Positions 45,180 through 52,950 of a stretch of DNA of 64,000 nt are shown here, in pieces. The position numbers and the translations under genes were made by a program. Below the pieces are notes generated by a model. That model worked only from the letters and a program-made list of their open reading frames with translations. It searched no databases and was not told where the DNA came from. This stretch comes from Planctomycetaceae bacterium (GTDB lineage Bacteria; Planctomycetota; Planctomycetia; Pirellulales; Pirellulaceae): positions 1 to 64,000 of the forward strand of contig PAPJ01000056.1 of NCBI GenBank assembly GCA_002709045.1, in the 5' to 3' direction. Within the stretch, counting starts at the first letter, position 1, and each line of letters begins with the position of its first letter.

Positions 45180-45841
45180 GCCAGATGCTCCGCTTCAAGA
45201 TCATCAAGCCGTTGGCATAGCCACCGGGAAGAATCATCCACTGATTCTCTTAGGTTTCTCAGGTCATCAACCGTGTCAATGTCAAACCATGGTGGCAATA
45301 ATTTGTAGGAGAAGCCGGCCTGTTGCAGAGCTCGGATTGTTTGCTCAAGTACTTTATTAGATGACCAGTTGATGTCATCAAATACAGGGGGTACCTGTTG
45401 TCGGCAGCCAATTAGATAGTAGCCGCCATCGGTTGCCGGGCCAAGGACACAATCGGCTGCTTTCAGACTCGCAAATGCCTGACTGATCATGGCAGTGGGG
45501 ATTGTTGGACTGTCAGTTCCAATGAGAACGGTCGTTTCAAACTGTTCAGCAACCGCCTGTTGAAAGAATGATTTCATGCGTTTTCCCAGATCACCACTGA
45601 TCTGGGAAGTGATCGTCCAGTTCGGAGGTGTAAATAATGCAAATTCGTTCAGCCTTTCAGCAGGAGTCGCACAAAGCATTTGCGCATCAGCGATTCCGGA
45701 GACCCGTTCCAGTGTTGCAAGAATGAATGCCTGATAGAGTGCAGCAGCAAATGGTGCATTGGTATCACGAGCCAGTCGCGTTTTTACCTTGCCAGCTTCC
45801 CAGTATTTAGCGAAGACACCAAGCAGTGTTTTTGCGGTCAT
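45176..45841 (-). CDS. DUF2064 glycosyltransferase-like protein (family named in arsenosugar biosynthesis, TIGR04282)
   Basis: 221 residues. The start LLGVFAKYWEAGKVKTRLA and the block VLIGTDSPTIPTAMISQAFASLKAADCVLGPATDGGYYLIGCR are hallmarks of the DUF2064/TIGR04282 family, a GT-A-like nucleotidyl/glycosyltransferase fold; DSP and TDGGYYLIG supply the metal- and nucleotide-contacting residues. Members are named for arsenosugar gene clusters, but no ArsM or ArsS is in this window, so an arsenic role is not shown. The gene starts 3 bases after the glutaredoxin-like gene and overlaps the ThiO-like gene by 4 bases. Confidence 0.82.
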   Translation of the reverse strand: MTAKTLLGVFAKYWEAGKVKTRLARDTNAPFAAALYQAFILATLERVSGIADAQMLCATPAERLNEFALFTPPNWTITSQISGDLGKRMKSFFQQAVAEQFETTVLIGTDSPTIPTAMISQAFASLKAADCVLGPATDGGYYLIGCRQQVPPVFDDINWSSNKVLEQTIRALQQAGFSYKLLPPWFDIDTVDDLRNLRESVDDSSRWLCQRLDDLEAEHLA

Positions 45842-45844
45842 GAG

Positions 45845-46084
45845 TTAGCTTCCGTTCGTTCCGATCAGGCGCAATAAGAGGACTTCGTTGACCTTTCCCC
45901 GGAATCGGATTTTGCCATCAATTTCCACGACCGGTACGCAGGTGTCGTATTTTTCCAATAATTCCGGCTGTTTATCGATGTCAACTTCATCGATGGAAAA
46001 ACCATAGATTTCCAGAGTTTCCCTGGCTTGATCGCAAAGTTGACAGGAATTTCGCGTATATAAAACGGCGTGGCGTGAGGACAT
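45845..46084 (-). CDS. Glutaredoxin-like protein
   Basis: 79 residues. The active-site motif is CQLC (YTRNSCQLCDQARETL) in a thioredoxin/glutaredoxin fold; CVPVVEIDGKIRFRGKVN holds the cis-proline. This short DUF836-like type is common next to small-molecule genes. It is the first gene of the reverse-strand cluster, with the DUF2064 gene 3 bases downstream. Its promoter must lie in 46085-46274, shared with the divergent kinase gene. It could supply electrons or thiols to the flavoproteins or the radical SAM enzyme of the cluster, but that is inference. Confidence 0.85.
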   Translation of the reverse strand: MSSRHAVLYTRNSCQLCDQARETLEIYGFSIDEVDIDKQPELLEKYDTCVPVVEIDGKIRFRGKVNEVLLLRLIGTNGS

Positions 46085-46274
46085 ATCAGTTTTTCAAGCG
46101 TTGTAGTAATATAAAGGATATCGAATAAGGACAGTTATTAATCGGTCAGGCCCTTTAAAAATGGTGCTACCGCATCAATTATGTCGACTCAATTGAATGA
46201 ATCAACCGTTGCGATGATAAACTGACCATTCGACTGTTCTCTTTTCGCTACTTTCACTTCAAATTCGGGCAAAG

Positions 46275-47813
46275 ATGAGTATTACGGCTCGACAATTTCT
46301 GGAACTTCTGCGACGCAGTAATCTACTTACGGATGCTGAGTTAAAGAAAGGGTTACAGGCATGTAAGGATAGCAACGACGGAAAGATTCCAAACAGCCCT
46401 GAGCAAATAGCAGATTTTCTGGTCGCGGAGAATATTATCACGATCTGGCACCGCGAGAAACTGCTTAATCGCAAGTACAAAGGTTTCTTTCTAGGGAAGT
46501 ATAAATTGCTTGGCCATATTGGTGCCGGCGGGATGAGCAGTGTTTATTTGGCAGAACATACATTGATGCGTAGATTGCGAGCGATCAAAGTGTTGCCTCG
46601 CGACCGAGTTGATGATTCATCTTATTTGGAACGTTTCCATCGTGAAGCTCAGGCTACCGCCGCTTTGGATCATCCTAATATTGTCCGTGCCTATGATGTC
46701 GACAATCAGGGACAAACGCACTATCTGGTCATGGAGTATGTTCCGGGCCGGGATCTGATGACAATCGTAAAGGAAGATGGTCCGCTTGATTATCTGCAAG
46801 CAGCTAAATACATTTATGAGTCAGCTCTTGGGCTTCAGCACGCGCATGATGCTTCGATGGTCCATCGGGATGTCAAACCAGCGAATCTTCTTGTGGATGA
46901 ACAGGATGCGATCAAGATCCTTGATATGGGACTGGCTTTGATGGATGAAGATCATTCCGATCTGGCTGGTCTTACAGATAAACATAATGAAAAAGTATTG
47001 GGGACTGCCGATTATCTTGCACCGGAACAGGCATTGAACAGTCATGAAATTGATGGGCGTGCAGATGTCTACGGTCTCGGGTGTACGCTGTATTATTTGC
47101 TGACCGGTCGACCACCCTTTCCGGAAGGCACGCTGGCACAAAGAATTGCTCAGCATCAGTCCACGATACCGCCAGATATTCGTATCACGCGACCGGACTG
47201 TCCTGAAGTGCTCGGCAGTATTTGTTTCAAGATGTTGCAGAAAAATCCCGATCACAGATTCCAGAGTGCGATGGAGGTCGCTGGAGAACTGGAGGCCTGG
47301 TTGCAATTGCAGGGCGTTGATATGACCCCCGCTAAGCCCGATGTTGTGCAATTACCGGCACGACCTGACAAAGGACAATCCACAGAAAGTGTGGTTCAGG
47401 CGATGCATGCGGCTGTGGCTGTGGCTAATCAGGGTGCGATCGCCAATGTACAATCCTCGATTCAGTTAGTTGGCGAGTATTCCGCAGTCACCGGAAACAG
47501 TCAGGTGGTTTCAGATAGTTCGGTGGGTATCGGTAGTAGTCGAATTAGTCTGGGCAACGAGATCGGTGGGCAAGCATTCCAAAGTACCTCAAGAAGCCTT
47601 CTTGATACTAAGACCAGTGGGGTCTGGTCTGCTAATGGTCGTAATTGGAAAATGGCGGCCATTGTTTTAGCAGGCTTATTACTTTTAGCGGGTTTATTAG
47701 TGGTCGTTGTTATGCTGACCTCAGAAACGGAGAACGCGACTCCTGATCCGCAAAGTGTACTTCTCAGGATAGAACATATAGTTTCGTCTGGATTCTTAGA
47801 GTCAGGATGTTAA
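46275..47813 (+). CDS. Hanks-type serine/threonine protein kinase, membrane anchored
   Basis: 512 residues. After an N-terminal helical region (~1-70, DELKKG-like LTDAELKKGLQACK), the kinase domain shows GHIGAGGMSSVYLA (P-loop), RAIKVLP (Lys), HRDVKPANLLVD (catalytic loop), ILDMGLAL in place of DFG, and GTADYLAPEQ. All catalytic residues are present (the DMG variant is common in planctomycete kinases). A Ser/Gly/Val-rich linker leads to one membrane helix (MAAIVLAGLLLLAGLLVVVVML) and only ~25 external residues, so there is no large sensor domain. It is read divergently from the glutaredoxin-led cluster. Substrate unknown. Confidence 0.93.
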   Translation: MSITARQFLELLRRSNLLTDAELKKGLQACKDSNDGKIPNSPEQIADFLVAENIITIWHREKLLNRKYKGFFLGKYKLLGHIGAGGMSSVYLAEHTLMRRLRAIKVLPRDRVDDSSYLERFHREAQATAALDHPNIVRAYDVDNQGQTHYLVMEYVPGRDLMTIVKEDGPLDYLQAAKYIYESALGLQHAHDASMVHRDVKPANLLVDEQDAIKILDMGLALMDEDHSDLAGLTDKHNEKVLGTADYLAPEQALNSHEIDGRADVYGLGCTLYYLLTGRPPFPEGTLAQRIAQHQSTIPPDIRITRPDCPEVLGSICFKMLQKNPDHRFQSAMEVAGELEAWLQLQGVDMTPAKPDVVQLPARPDKGQSTESVVQAMHAAVAVANQGAIANVQSSIQLVGEYSAVTGNSQVVSDSSVGIGSSRISLGNEIGGQAFQSTSRSLLDTKTSGVWSANGRNWKMAAIVLAGLLLLAGLLVVVVMLTSETENATPDPQSVLLRIEHIVSSGFLESGC

Positions 47814-47896
47814 TAATCATAAAGGACAACAATAGGCCGAGTGGCGGGAAATCTGGCACCGGTCTTCACCCGGAAGATGCATGAGATTTTTAAAAG

Positions 47897-49816
47897 ATGC
47901 AACTAATCGTTAAACAACCTAAAAGCGCACTTTTAATGAGCTTATTATTGTGCCTCTTTATCGCAGATTCAGTCGTTGCTCAGGTTACGATTACGCCTGC
48001 GATGCGGAAGGCTGAAAATGCTTTGCGCATTAAGATTACTCGTGCAGGTAACTGGTTTGCTCAGGGGAAGATTGATGATTCTGCAAACCTGGTAGTTGAA
48101 GTACAGAAGGAATTTGAGGAGCAGATGAAAGGTGCTGATCAGCAGCGTCTGGCTTTGTATTCCAGAGTTTACAACATGCTCAAGAAAGCTCATGCCCTAC
48201 TGGAACTGGAAGGAATTGAACTAACAGAACTGAAGCAGCCAATAGTGGCAAAGCCGATGCCCAAACCTCCGGCAAATCCTGCAAATCCCGCCAACGTTCA
48301 GATGACTTTGGATGCTATACCTGAAGGCAAGATAAGCTTTGTCAATCATGTAACACCTATCCTGATGGCCAAATGCGGTAACTGCCATGTGCGGCAGGCT
48401 CGAGGTATGTTCAGTATGGAGTCGTTTGAGACGTTAATGAAAGGTCCGGATGCAGGTGTTGTAATCTTTGCTAAAGATGCAACAGGCAGCCGGCTGATCG
48501 AAGTGATCGAAGAGGGTGATATGCCTCGTGGTGGTCTGAAGATTACGGATGTTGAACTAGCGGTATTGAAAAAGTGGATTAATGAGGGGGCTGAATATGA
48601 TTCGGATGACCCCAAGGCTTTGCTTGTTGACTTGAATCCCAATGTTAGTGTCGGTGATTTACCTGTCGTGAAGCCAATGAAAGCCATAGGAACGGAAACC
48701 GTAAGTTTCAAAAATGATGTTGCTCCAATCCTGATGCAGAATTGTGCTTCCTGCCATGGATTCGGTGATCGTCCATCCGGTCGATTTGATTTAGCCTCGT
48801 TTAGTGCCATGATGCGGGGAGGCGAAAACGGCCCTCCGATTCTGCCGGGTAATCCAGATGATAGTTTTCTGGTGAAAAAGTTGCTCGGTACAGGGGGAGG
48901 GCAGCGCATGCCGCGTGGCCGTGATCCTCTGGATGATGCGCAGATGGAGATTATTACAACCTGGATTCAGGAAGGAGCCACCTTTGATGGTCTCGACTTT
49001 ACAACGAATATTCGCCGGGTTGTGGCCATTGCTGTTGCTGAAAACAGCTCTCATGAAGAAGTTGCTGCAAATCGTATCACTTTGGCCGCTTCGAATTGGA
49101 ATCTGGCAATGCCTGGTATCAATCACGCAACAGCAGACACTTCGAATTTTCATTTACTGGGTACCCAAACCGAAGCGCAACTGACAGAGTTTGGGACACA
49201 AGCAGAAGTGATAGCTAAAAAAGTTGGGTTGGCCCTCAAACTACCTGCCGATAAGCCATTGCTAAAAGGAAAGATCACGCTTTACTTCTTTAATGCACGA
49301 TACGACTATGGAGAGTTTGGCACGATGATCGAAAAACGCTCATTGCCAAGACAATGGAAAGGGCATTTTAATTATGATATTGTCGATGCTTACGGTACCG
49401 TACTGGTTCCCCGCTCAGAAGACTATACGTTCGATGGCTTGGTGGCTCAACACGTAGCCGGTATTTACGGCCGCAGTATCGGCGATGTACCGACCTGGTT
49501 TTCAACGGGTCTCGCTCGGGTAGTTGCTGCCAAAGTGGTTAAAGGTGATCCTCGTATCGATGCCTGGAAAGAATCGGTTAATCCCGCAGCAAGTCGGGTT
49601 GCAAACTCTTCAGATATTGTAAGTGGCAAACTCGGTGGTGAAGATGGTGCTGTGCTTTCTTACAGCTATGTTCAATTCCTGATGGATAATCAGGCGCGAT
49701 GGAATGTGCTTGTGAATTCCGTTAGCAATGGTGCTAATTTCAACAAGGCCTTCGTCGGAGCCTATGGTGATACGCCCGAAAAGATTTCGGAAATCTGGTG
49801 GAAGTCCGGATCTTAA
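47897..49816 (+). CDS. Exported dihaem planctomycete cytochrome (PSCyt1-like) with degenerate peptidase-MA-like domain
   Basis: 639 residues with a signal peptide (LLMSLLLCLFIADSVVAQ). Two c-type haem domains follow a linker: CGNCHVRQARG (~160) and CASCHGFGDRPSG (~285), each continuing as PSCyt1 domains do (MPRG...W I xxGA). The C-terminal ~220 residues resemble peptidase-MA/DUF1570-like gluzincins (LVAQHVAGIYGRSIGDVPTWFSTGLARV), but where such proteins have HExxH and WxxEGLA, this has LVAQH and WFSTGLA, so zinc binding is probably lost. Kinase upstream, phosphotransferase 19 bases downstream. Likely located in the periplasm; function unknown. Confidence 0.72.
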   Translation: MQLIVKQPKSALLMSLLLCLFIADSVVAQVTITPAMRKAENALRIKITRAGNWFAQGKIDDSANLVVEVQKEFEEQMKGADQQRLALYSRVYNMLKKAHALLELEGIELTELKQPIVAKPMPKPPANPANPANVQMTLDAIPEGKISFVNHVTPILMAKCGNCHVRQARGMFSMESFETLMKGPDAGVVIFAKDATGSRLIEVIEEGDMPRGGLKITDVELAVLKKWINEGAEYDSDDPKALLVDLNPNVSVGDLPVVKPMKAIGTETVSFKNDVAPILMQNCASCHGFGDRPSGRFDLASFSAMMRGGENGPPILPGNPDDSFLVKKLLGTGGGQRMPRGRDPLDDAQMEIITTWIQEGATFDGLDFTTNIRRVVAIAVAENSSHEEVAANRITLAASNWNLAMPGINHATADTSNFHLLGTQTEAQLTEFGTQAEVIAKKVGLALKLPADKPLLKGKITLYFFNARYDYGEFGTMIEKRSLPRQWKGHFNYDIVDAYGTVLVPRSEDYTFDGLVAQHVAGIYGRSIGDVPTWFSTGLARVVAAKVVKGDPRIDAWKESVNPAASRVANSSDIVSGKLGGEDGAVLSYSYVQFLMDNQARWNVLVNSVSNGANFNKAFVGAYGDTPEKISEIWWKSGS

Positions 49817-49835
49817 CGGCTGGTGGATTGCATAA

Positions 49836-50897
49836 GTGTATATTCTTGAAGTTGAATCCACACCTGAGTATCTGGTTCACCAGCAAGTGATCACAGAGCC
49901 CTCAGAAGTTTCTGTGAGTTTACTTGACGGCGGTGTCTCAAATCGTGTCCTGTTGGTTGAATTTACAGATTCGGCACGTGAAAACTGGGTGCTTAAACAG
50001 GCTCGAGATCGCCTGGCTGTTGAACAGGAATGGTTATGCAGTGTTGAGCGAGTGATTCGTGAAATGGATACACTGCAGATCTGTAATGATATGATTCAGT
50101 TAGCTTCTGTTCCGTTATCTGGTGTGCCGGCAGTGGTGCCGGCAATTCACTTTGAAGACAGGAATAACTATGTCTATGCGATGACCGCTGCGGCTGCCGA
50201 TTGTCGGGTGTGGAAAACTGATTTACTTGACGGAGTGGTCGATTCTTCAGTTGCACAAGCCTGTGGGTGGTTGCTAGGTGTTCTGCATGCAGGCAGTTGG
50301 ATGAATGGTGCGGTTAGAAATGCGATCGGATCGACTGAGTTTTTTGACGATCTGCGTCTTGATCCTTATTATCGTCAGATTGCTCGGGTACATTCAGCAC
50401 TGCAGGCACCCGTGGATCGATTGCTTGAGTTAAATGGAAGTCACCGTCACTGCCTGGTGCATGGGGATTACAGCCCTAAAAACATTCTGGTGAATGAGCA
50501 ACAGGTGATTTTGTTGGATTTTGAGGTCGGGCACTTTGGTGATCCTGCTTTTGATTTGGGATTTTTCTTAACTCATTTACATATCAAAACATTAATTGCT
50601 GGCAGTCGAGTCGAAGAATATGCATCATTAATCGACAGGTTTTGGATTGCCTATCAGGCCCAGGTTTCCAACGTTCTTTCGCAACAGGAGTTGGTTTCAC
50701 TGGAACGAAGAACGTGCCTAAATCTGGGAGGCTGTCTGGTGGCACGAGTTGACGGTAAAAGTCCGGTGGAGTATCTGGTCGACGAATCAGTCAAAACAGT
50801 GGTGCGAAACGTTGGTTGGAATATACTCGTTTCCGAATTAGAAACATTAGCAGAGGTTCGTGAACTTATGCATTCCGAACTTCAAAAGAAACAATAA
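49836..50897 (+). CDS. APH/choline-kinase-like phosphotransferase
   Basis: 353 residues from a GTG start. The catalytic core is HCLVHGDYSPKNILV (HGDxxxxN, ~205) and ILLDFEVGHFGDPAFDLGFFL (the DFE metal box). The N-lobe has LLDGGVSNRVLLVEF and the ATP-binding lysine is probably in NWVLKQ. Such kinases phosphorylate hydroxyl groups of small molecules (aminoglycosides, choline, sugars, amino acids); with enolase-like protein next door a hydroxy-acid substrate is an attractive guess. Its stop is 5 bases before the ATG of the enolase-like gene, so the two are surely one operon. Confidence 0.82.
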   Translation: MYILEVESTPEYLVHQQVITEPSEVSVSLLDGGVSNRVLLVEFTDSARENWVLKQARDRLAVEQEWLCSVERVIREMDTLQICNDMIQLASVPLSGVPAVVPAIHFEDRNNYVYAMTAAAADCRVWKTDLLDGVVDSSVAQACGWLLGVLHAGSWMNGAVRNAIGSTEFFDDLRLDPYYRQIARVHSALQAPVDRLLELNGSHRHCLVHGDYSPKNILVNEQQVILLDFEVGHFGDPAFDLGFFLTHLHIKTLIAGSRVEEYASLIDRFWIAYQAQVSNVLSQQELVSLERRTCLNLGGCLVARVDGKSPVEYLVDESVKTVVRNVGWNILVSELETLAEVRELMHSELQKKQ

Positions 50898-50902
50898 GCT
50901 AA

Positions 50903-52213
50903 ATGACAACAATTAGAAAAATACATGGACGCGAGGTTCTTGATAGTCGCGGACGTCCTACCGTCGAAGTTGAAATTCATGCTGAAGATGGAGCTTTTGG
51001 GATTGCGATTGCACCATCCGGGGCATCCACCGGAAGCTCTGAAGTAATGGAACTTCGTGATGGCAATTCTCAACGCTATGACGGAATGGGTGTGCTGAGA
51101 GCAGTTGAAAACGTAAACACAGTGATCGCACCCGCACTGATTGGCAAAGACAGTGCTGATCAGTGCGGGTGTGATACGGTGATGAAGGAACTAGATCCTT
51201 CATCACAAAAGACCTCGTTGGGTGGTAATGCCACCATAGCCGTTTCACTTGCTCTGGGACACGTGGCAGCAGCCTCAAAAAGAGTACCCTTGTATCAGCA
51301 TCTGCATCAGGTGATTCAGCAAGGTGTTAGTGCTTTAGGGTTTGATCCTGCTCTCTTCCCGGCCCCTGTAATCCCATTGCCTGAGACCAATATGATTTCA
51401 GGTGGTTTGCATGCCGGTGGAAATCTGGACTTTCAGGATGTGCTGATTGCACCTGTGGGAGCCCCCGATTATCGAACGTGTCTGGAGTGGATTGTCCGCG
51501 TTTATAACCGACTAGGGAAACTATTGAGTGACCGCGGATTCGAAGGTTATTTGGTCGGGGATGAAGGTGGTTATGGTCCACGGTTGACCTCTAATCGGGA
51601 CGCTGTTGCATTGGTTACTCAGGCGATTGAAGCAGCAGGTCTAATTCCCGGTAATGATGTCGCAATCACACTGGATGTGGCTTCGACTCATTTTTATAAA
51701 GATGGGAAGTATCGGCTGCGGGCAGAACAGGGACGAGTACTCTCGAGTAGTGAGATGATCGATGAGTTAGAGTCCTGGGTTGATGAATTTCCAATTATTT
51801 CTATTGAAGATGGACTTGCCGAAGATGACTGGGAGGGCTGGCAGGAATTACAGCAACGACTTGGGCAAAGGATCCTGCTGGTTGGCGATGATTTGTTTAC
51901 CACTAACCCTGCTCGTGTTCGCCGTGGTATCGAAATGCAGGCCGCCAACAGTGTATTGGTGAAAGTGAACCAGATTGGGACTCTGTATGAAACGATTGAA
52001 ACAATGGCTCTGGGACGTCAGGCCGGTTTCAGCCTTGTTGTTTCTGCGCGCAGTGGTGAGACGGAGGATTCGACGCTGGCTGATCTGGCTACGGCTGCTG
52101 CCGGGGAACAGATAAAAGTTGGTTCGATTGTTCGTAGTGAACGTCTCGCTAAGTACAATCGTTTGCTACAGATTGCTGAGGATGTACCGGATTTTCAGAA
52201 TGTGATTTCGTGA
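50903..52213 (+). CDS. Enolase homologue with altered active-site residues
   Basis: 436 residues, full enolase length. Many enolase blocks are intact: PSGASTG, LVGDEGG (Glu221), TLDVAST (metal Asp258), SIEDGLAEDDW (Glu302), VGDDLF (Asp329/330), LVKVNQIGT (Lys354), and EQIKVGS (Lys405). Two usually invariant positions differ. The QEFMI Glu (yeast E168) is Asp179 in FQDVLI, and the SHRSGETED His (yeast H373) is Ala382 in SARSGETED. The NGG before the catalytic His is SGG. So it may be a weak or differently acting enolase rather than the glycolytic one, though it could also be the only enolase of the organism. It follows the phosphotransferase by 5 bases. Confidence 0.85.
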   Translation: MTTIRKIHGREVLDSRGRPTVEVEIHAEDGAFGIAIAPSGASTGSSEVMELRDGNSQRYDGMGVLRAVENVNTVIAPALIGKDSADQCGCDTVMKELDPSSQKTSLGGNATIAVSLALGHVAAASKRVPLYQHLHQVIQQGVSALGFDPALFPAPVIPLPETNMISGGLHAGGNLDFQDVLIAPVGAPDYRTCLEWIVRVYNRLGKLLSDRGFEGYLVGDEGGYGPRLTSNRDAVALVTQAIEAAGLIPGNDVAITLDVASTHFYKDGKYRLRAEQGRVLSSSEMIDELESWVDEFPIISIEDGLAEDDWEGWQELQQRLGQRILLVGDDLFTTNPARVRRGIEMQAANSVLVKVNQIGTLYETIETMALGRQAGFSLVVSARSGETEDSTLADLATAAAGEQIKVGSIVRSERLAKYNRLLQIAEDVPDFQNVIS

Positions 52214-52332
52214 ATGAATGGGAAGGTCTGATAAAGTCCGGACAGGATATTGCCAACCAGACGTTTGACTTGCCGTATCAACATTTAAACCGACTCAAAC
52301 GGTGAACAGATATCAACTCAAGAGAATAGATC

Positions 52333-52665
52333 ATGTCCAGAAAATACTTTTTATCGACCGAGGACTGTACTAAGAAAAATATTTTCCCCGGTGTGGATAT
52401 CTATACTGCTGCTGGGGATAAAATGATGCTTTCACTGGTAAAATTTGAGCCCGGAGCTGTAGTCGAGCTACACCAACATGAGCACGAGCAATGCGGAATT
52501 TTGATCTCTGGTGAACTTACTTTCACTGTCGGCGAGGAAACTCGTGTTCTTAAACCGGGTGAGATGTGGTGTATTCCAGGCAATATTGCTCATACTTGTT
52601 TTGCCGGGGCCGACGGCGTGACAGCCCTTGATATCTTCACACCTATTCGTGAAGATTATCGGTAA
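52333..52665 (+). CDS. Cupin-domain protein
   Basis: 110 residues, a single cupin. The metal-binding motif is ELHQHEHEQCGILISGELTF (His-x-His...Glu-like spacing), with a second half PGEMWCIPGNIAHTCF (Pro-x-x-x-His). Small cupins of this sort bind a metal and act as isomerases, oxygenases or sensors; the sequence does not say which. It begins 119 bases after the enolase-like gene and may or may not be co-transcribed with it. The gene is followed by the aroF leader. Confidence 0.8.
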   Translation: MSRKYFLSTEDCTKKNIFPGVDIYTAAGDKMMLSLVKFEPGAVVELHQHEHEQCGILISGELTFTVGEETRVLKPGEMWCIPGNIAHTCFAGADGVTALDIFTPIREDYR

Positions 52666-52706
52666 TTAATTCAAGTTTCGTTGCTGGTCTTTGACGATGA
52701 TACACT

Positions 52707-52712
52707 TATAAT
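52707..52712 (+). promoter_or_regulatory. Probable -10 box of the aroF leader transcript
   Basis: TATAAT is a perfect consensus -10. It would start RNA near 52720, about 27 bases before the leader-peptide ATG. The upstream match for a -35 box is poor: TTGCTG at 52681-52686 is 20 bases away and TTGACG at 52691-52696 only 10. Confidence 0.5.
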
Positions 52713-52746
52713 ACAAAAAACGTTTTAGAAATTTTAATACAGAAAT

Positions 52747-52827
52747 ATGAATCAGCATCAGACATTTTATTGGTCGTTTTTCTTTACAGGCCCGTGGCAA
52801 CGCGGGGTTGGAAGAGATCTGTGCTGA
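52747..52827 (+). CDS. Putative aromatic-rich leader peptide of aroF
   Basis: 26 residues from ATG 52747 to TGA 52825. It contains TFYWSFFFTGPW: seven aromatic residues out of eleven, with Phe-Tyr-Trp in a row (52765-52773) and then Phe-Phe-Phe (52777-52785), plus a second Trp. A peptide with all three aromatic amino acids is what a sensor of general aromatic amino acid supply would need. No strong Shine-Dalgarno is visible before the ATG. It lies 204 bases upstream of the aroF start and the terminator hairpin is between the two. The peptide itself probably has no other function. Confidence 0.75.
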   Translation: MNQHQTFYWSFFFTGPWQRGVGRDLC

Positions 52828-52866
52828 TGGTTGATAAACCAACCATATTGAAAAAGAATTTTCCAT

Positions 52867-52893
52867 CCCCGACAGAATCTGTCGGGGTTTTTT
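52867..52893 (+). terminator. Intrinsic terminator in the aroF leader
   Basis: Perfect 9-bp stem CCCCGACAG/CTGTCGGGG with an AAT loop and six T. It sits after the leader peptide and 57 bases before aroF, not after a full-length gene, which points to attenuation. It could also end the cupin transcript, but that gene stops about 200 bases earlier. Confidence 0.9.
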
Positions 52894-52950
52894 ATGGATT
52901 TGAAACAATCCGAAACTATTAAAAATCTATTAATACAGGGAAACAAAGTC

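Larger units (their letters stand above)
52720..52893 (+). ncRNA. Candidate transcription attenuator (leader RNA) of aroF
   Basis: The leader carries a short open frame rich in aromatic codons (52747-52827), then competing hairpins. Terminator: CCCCGACAG (52867-52875) / CTGTCGGGG (52879-52887) plus six T, just before aroF. Antiterminator candidate: CTGT...GATGG (52819-52830) complementary to CCATC...ACAG (52863-52875). A hairpin ATGGTTG/CAACCAT (52827-52846) and one with a GCAA tetraloop (52791-52806) complete the set. A ribosome at the stop codon (52825) would cover 52819-52830 and so favour termination; one stalled on the aromatic codons would leave it free. This is the logic of ribosome-mediated attenuation by Phe/Tyr/Trp supply. 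Confidence 0.78.

Noticed and set aside
45176..45841. Calling 41049-46084 an arsenosugar pathway
   Set aside because: Only the DUF2064 family name suggests it; the methyltransferase ArsM and the radical SAM ArsS are absent, and the radical SAM enzyme here has different motifs.
48346..48909. 187-codon reverse frame opposite the dihaem protein gene
   Set aside because: Lies wholly across two CxxCH domains read on the + strand; antisense composition only.
52691..52712. TTGACG plus TATAAT as a full promoter for the aroF leader
   Set aside because: The spacer is only 10 bases, too short for a standard sigma70 promoter; only the -10 box is kept as a weak feature.
52894..52950. Upstream ATG start for aroF, giving a 19-residue extension
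   Set aside because: It would begin one base after the terminator T tract; the conserved family start MIVVMK is at 52951 and has its own ribosome binding site.
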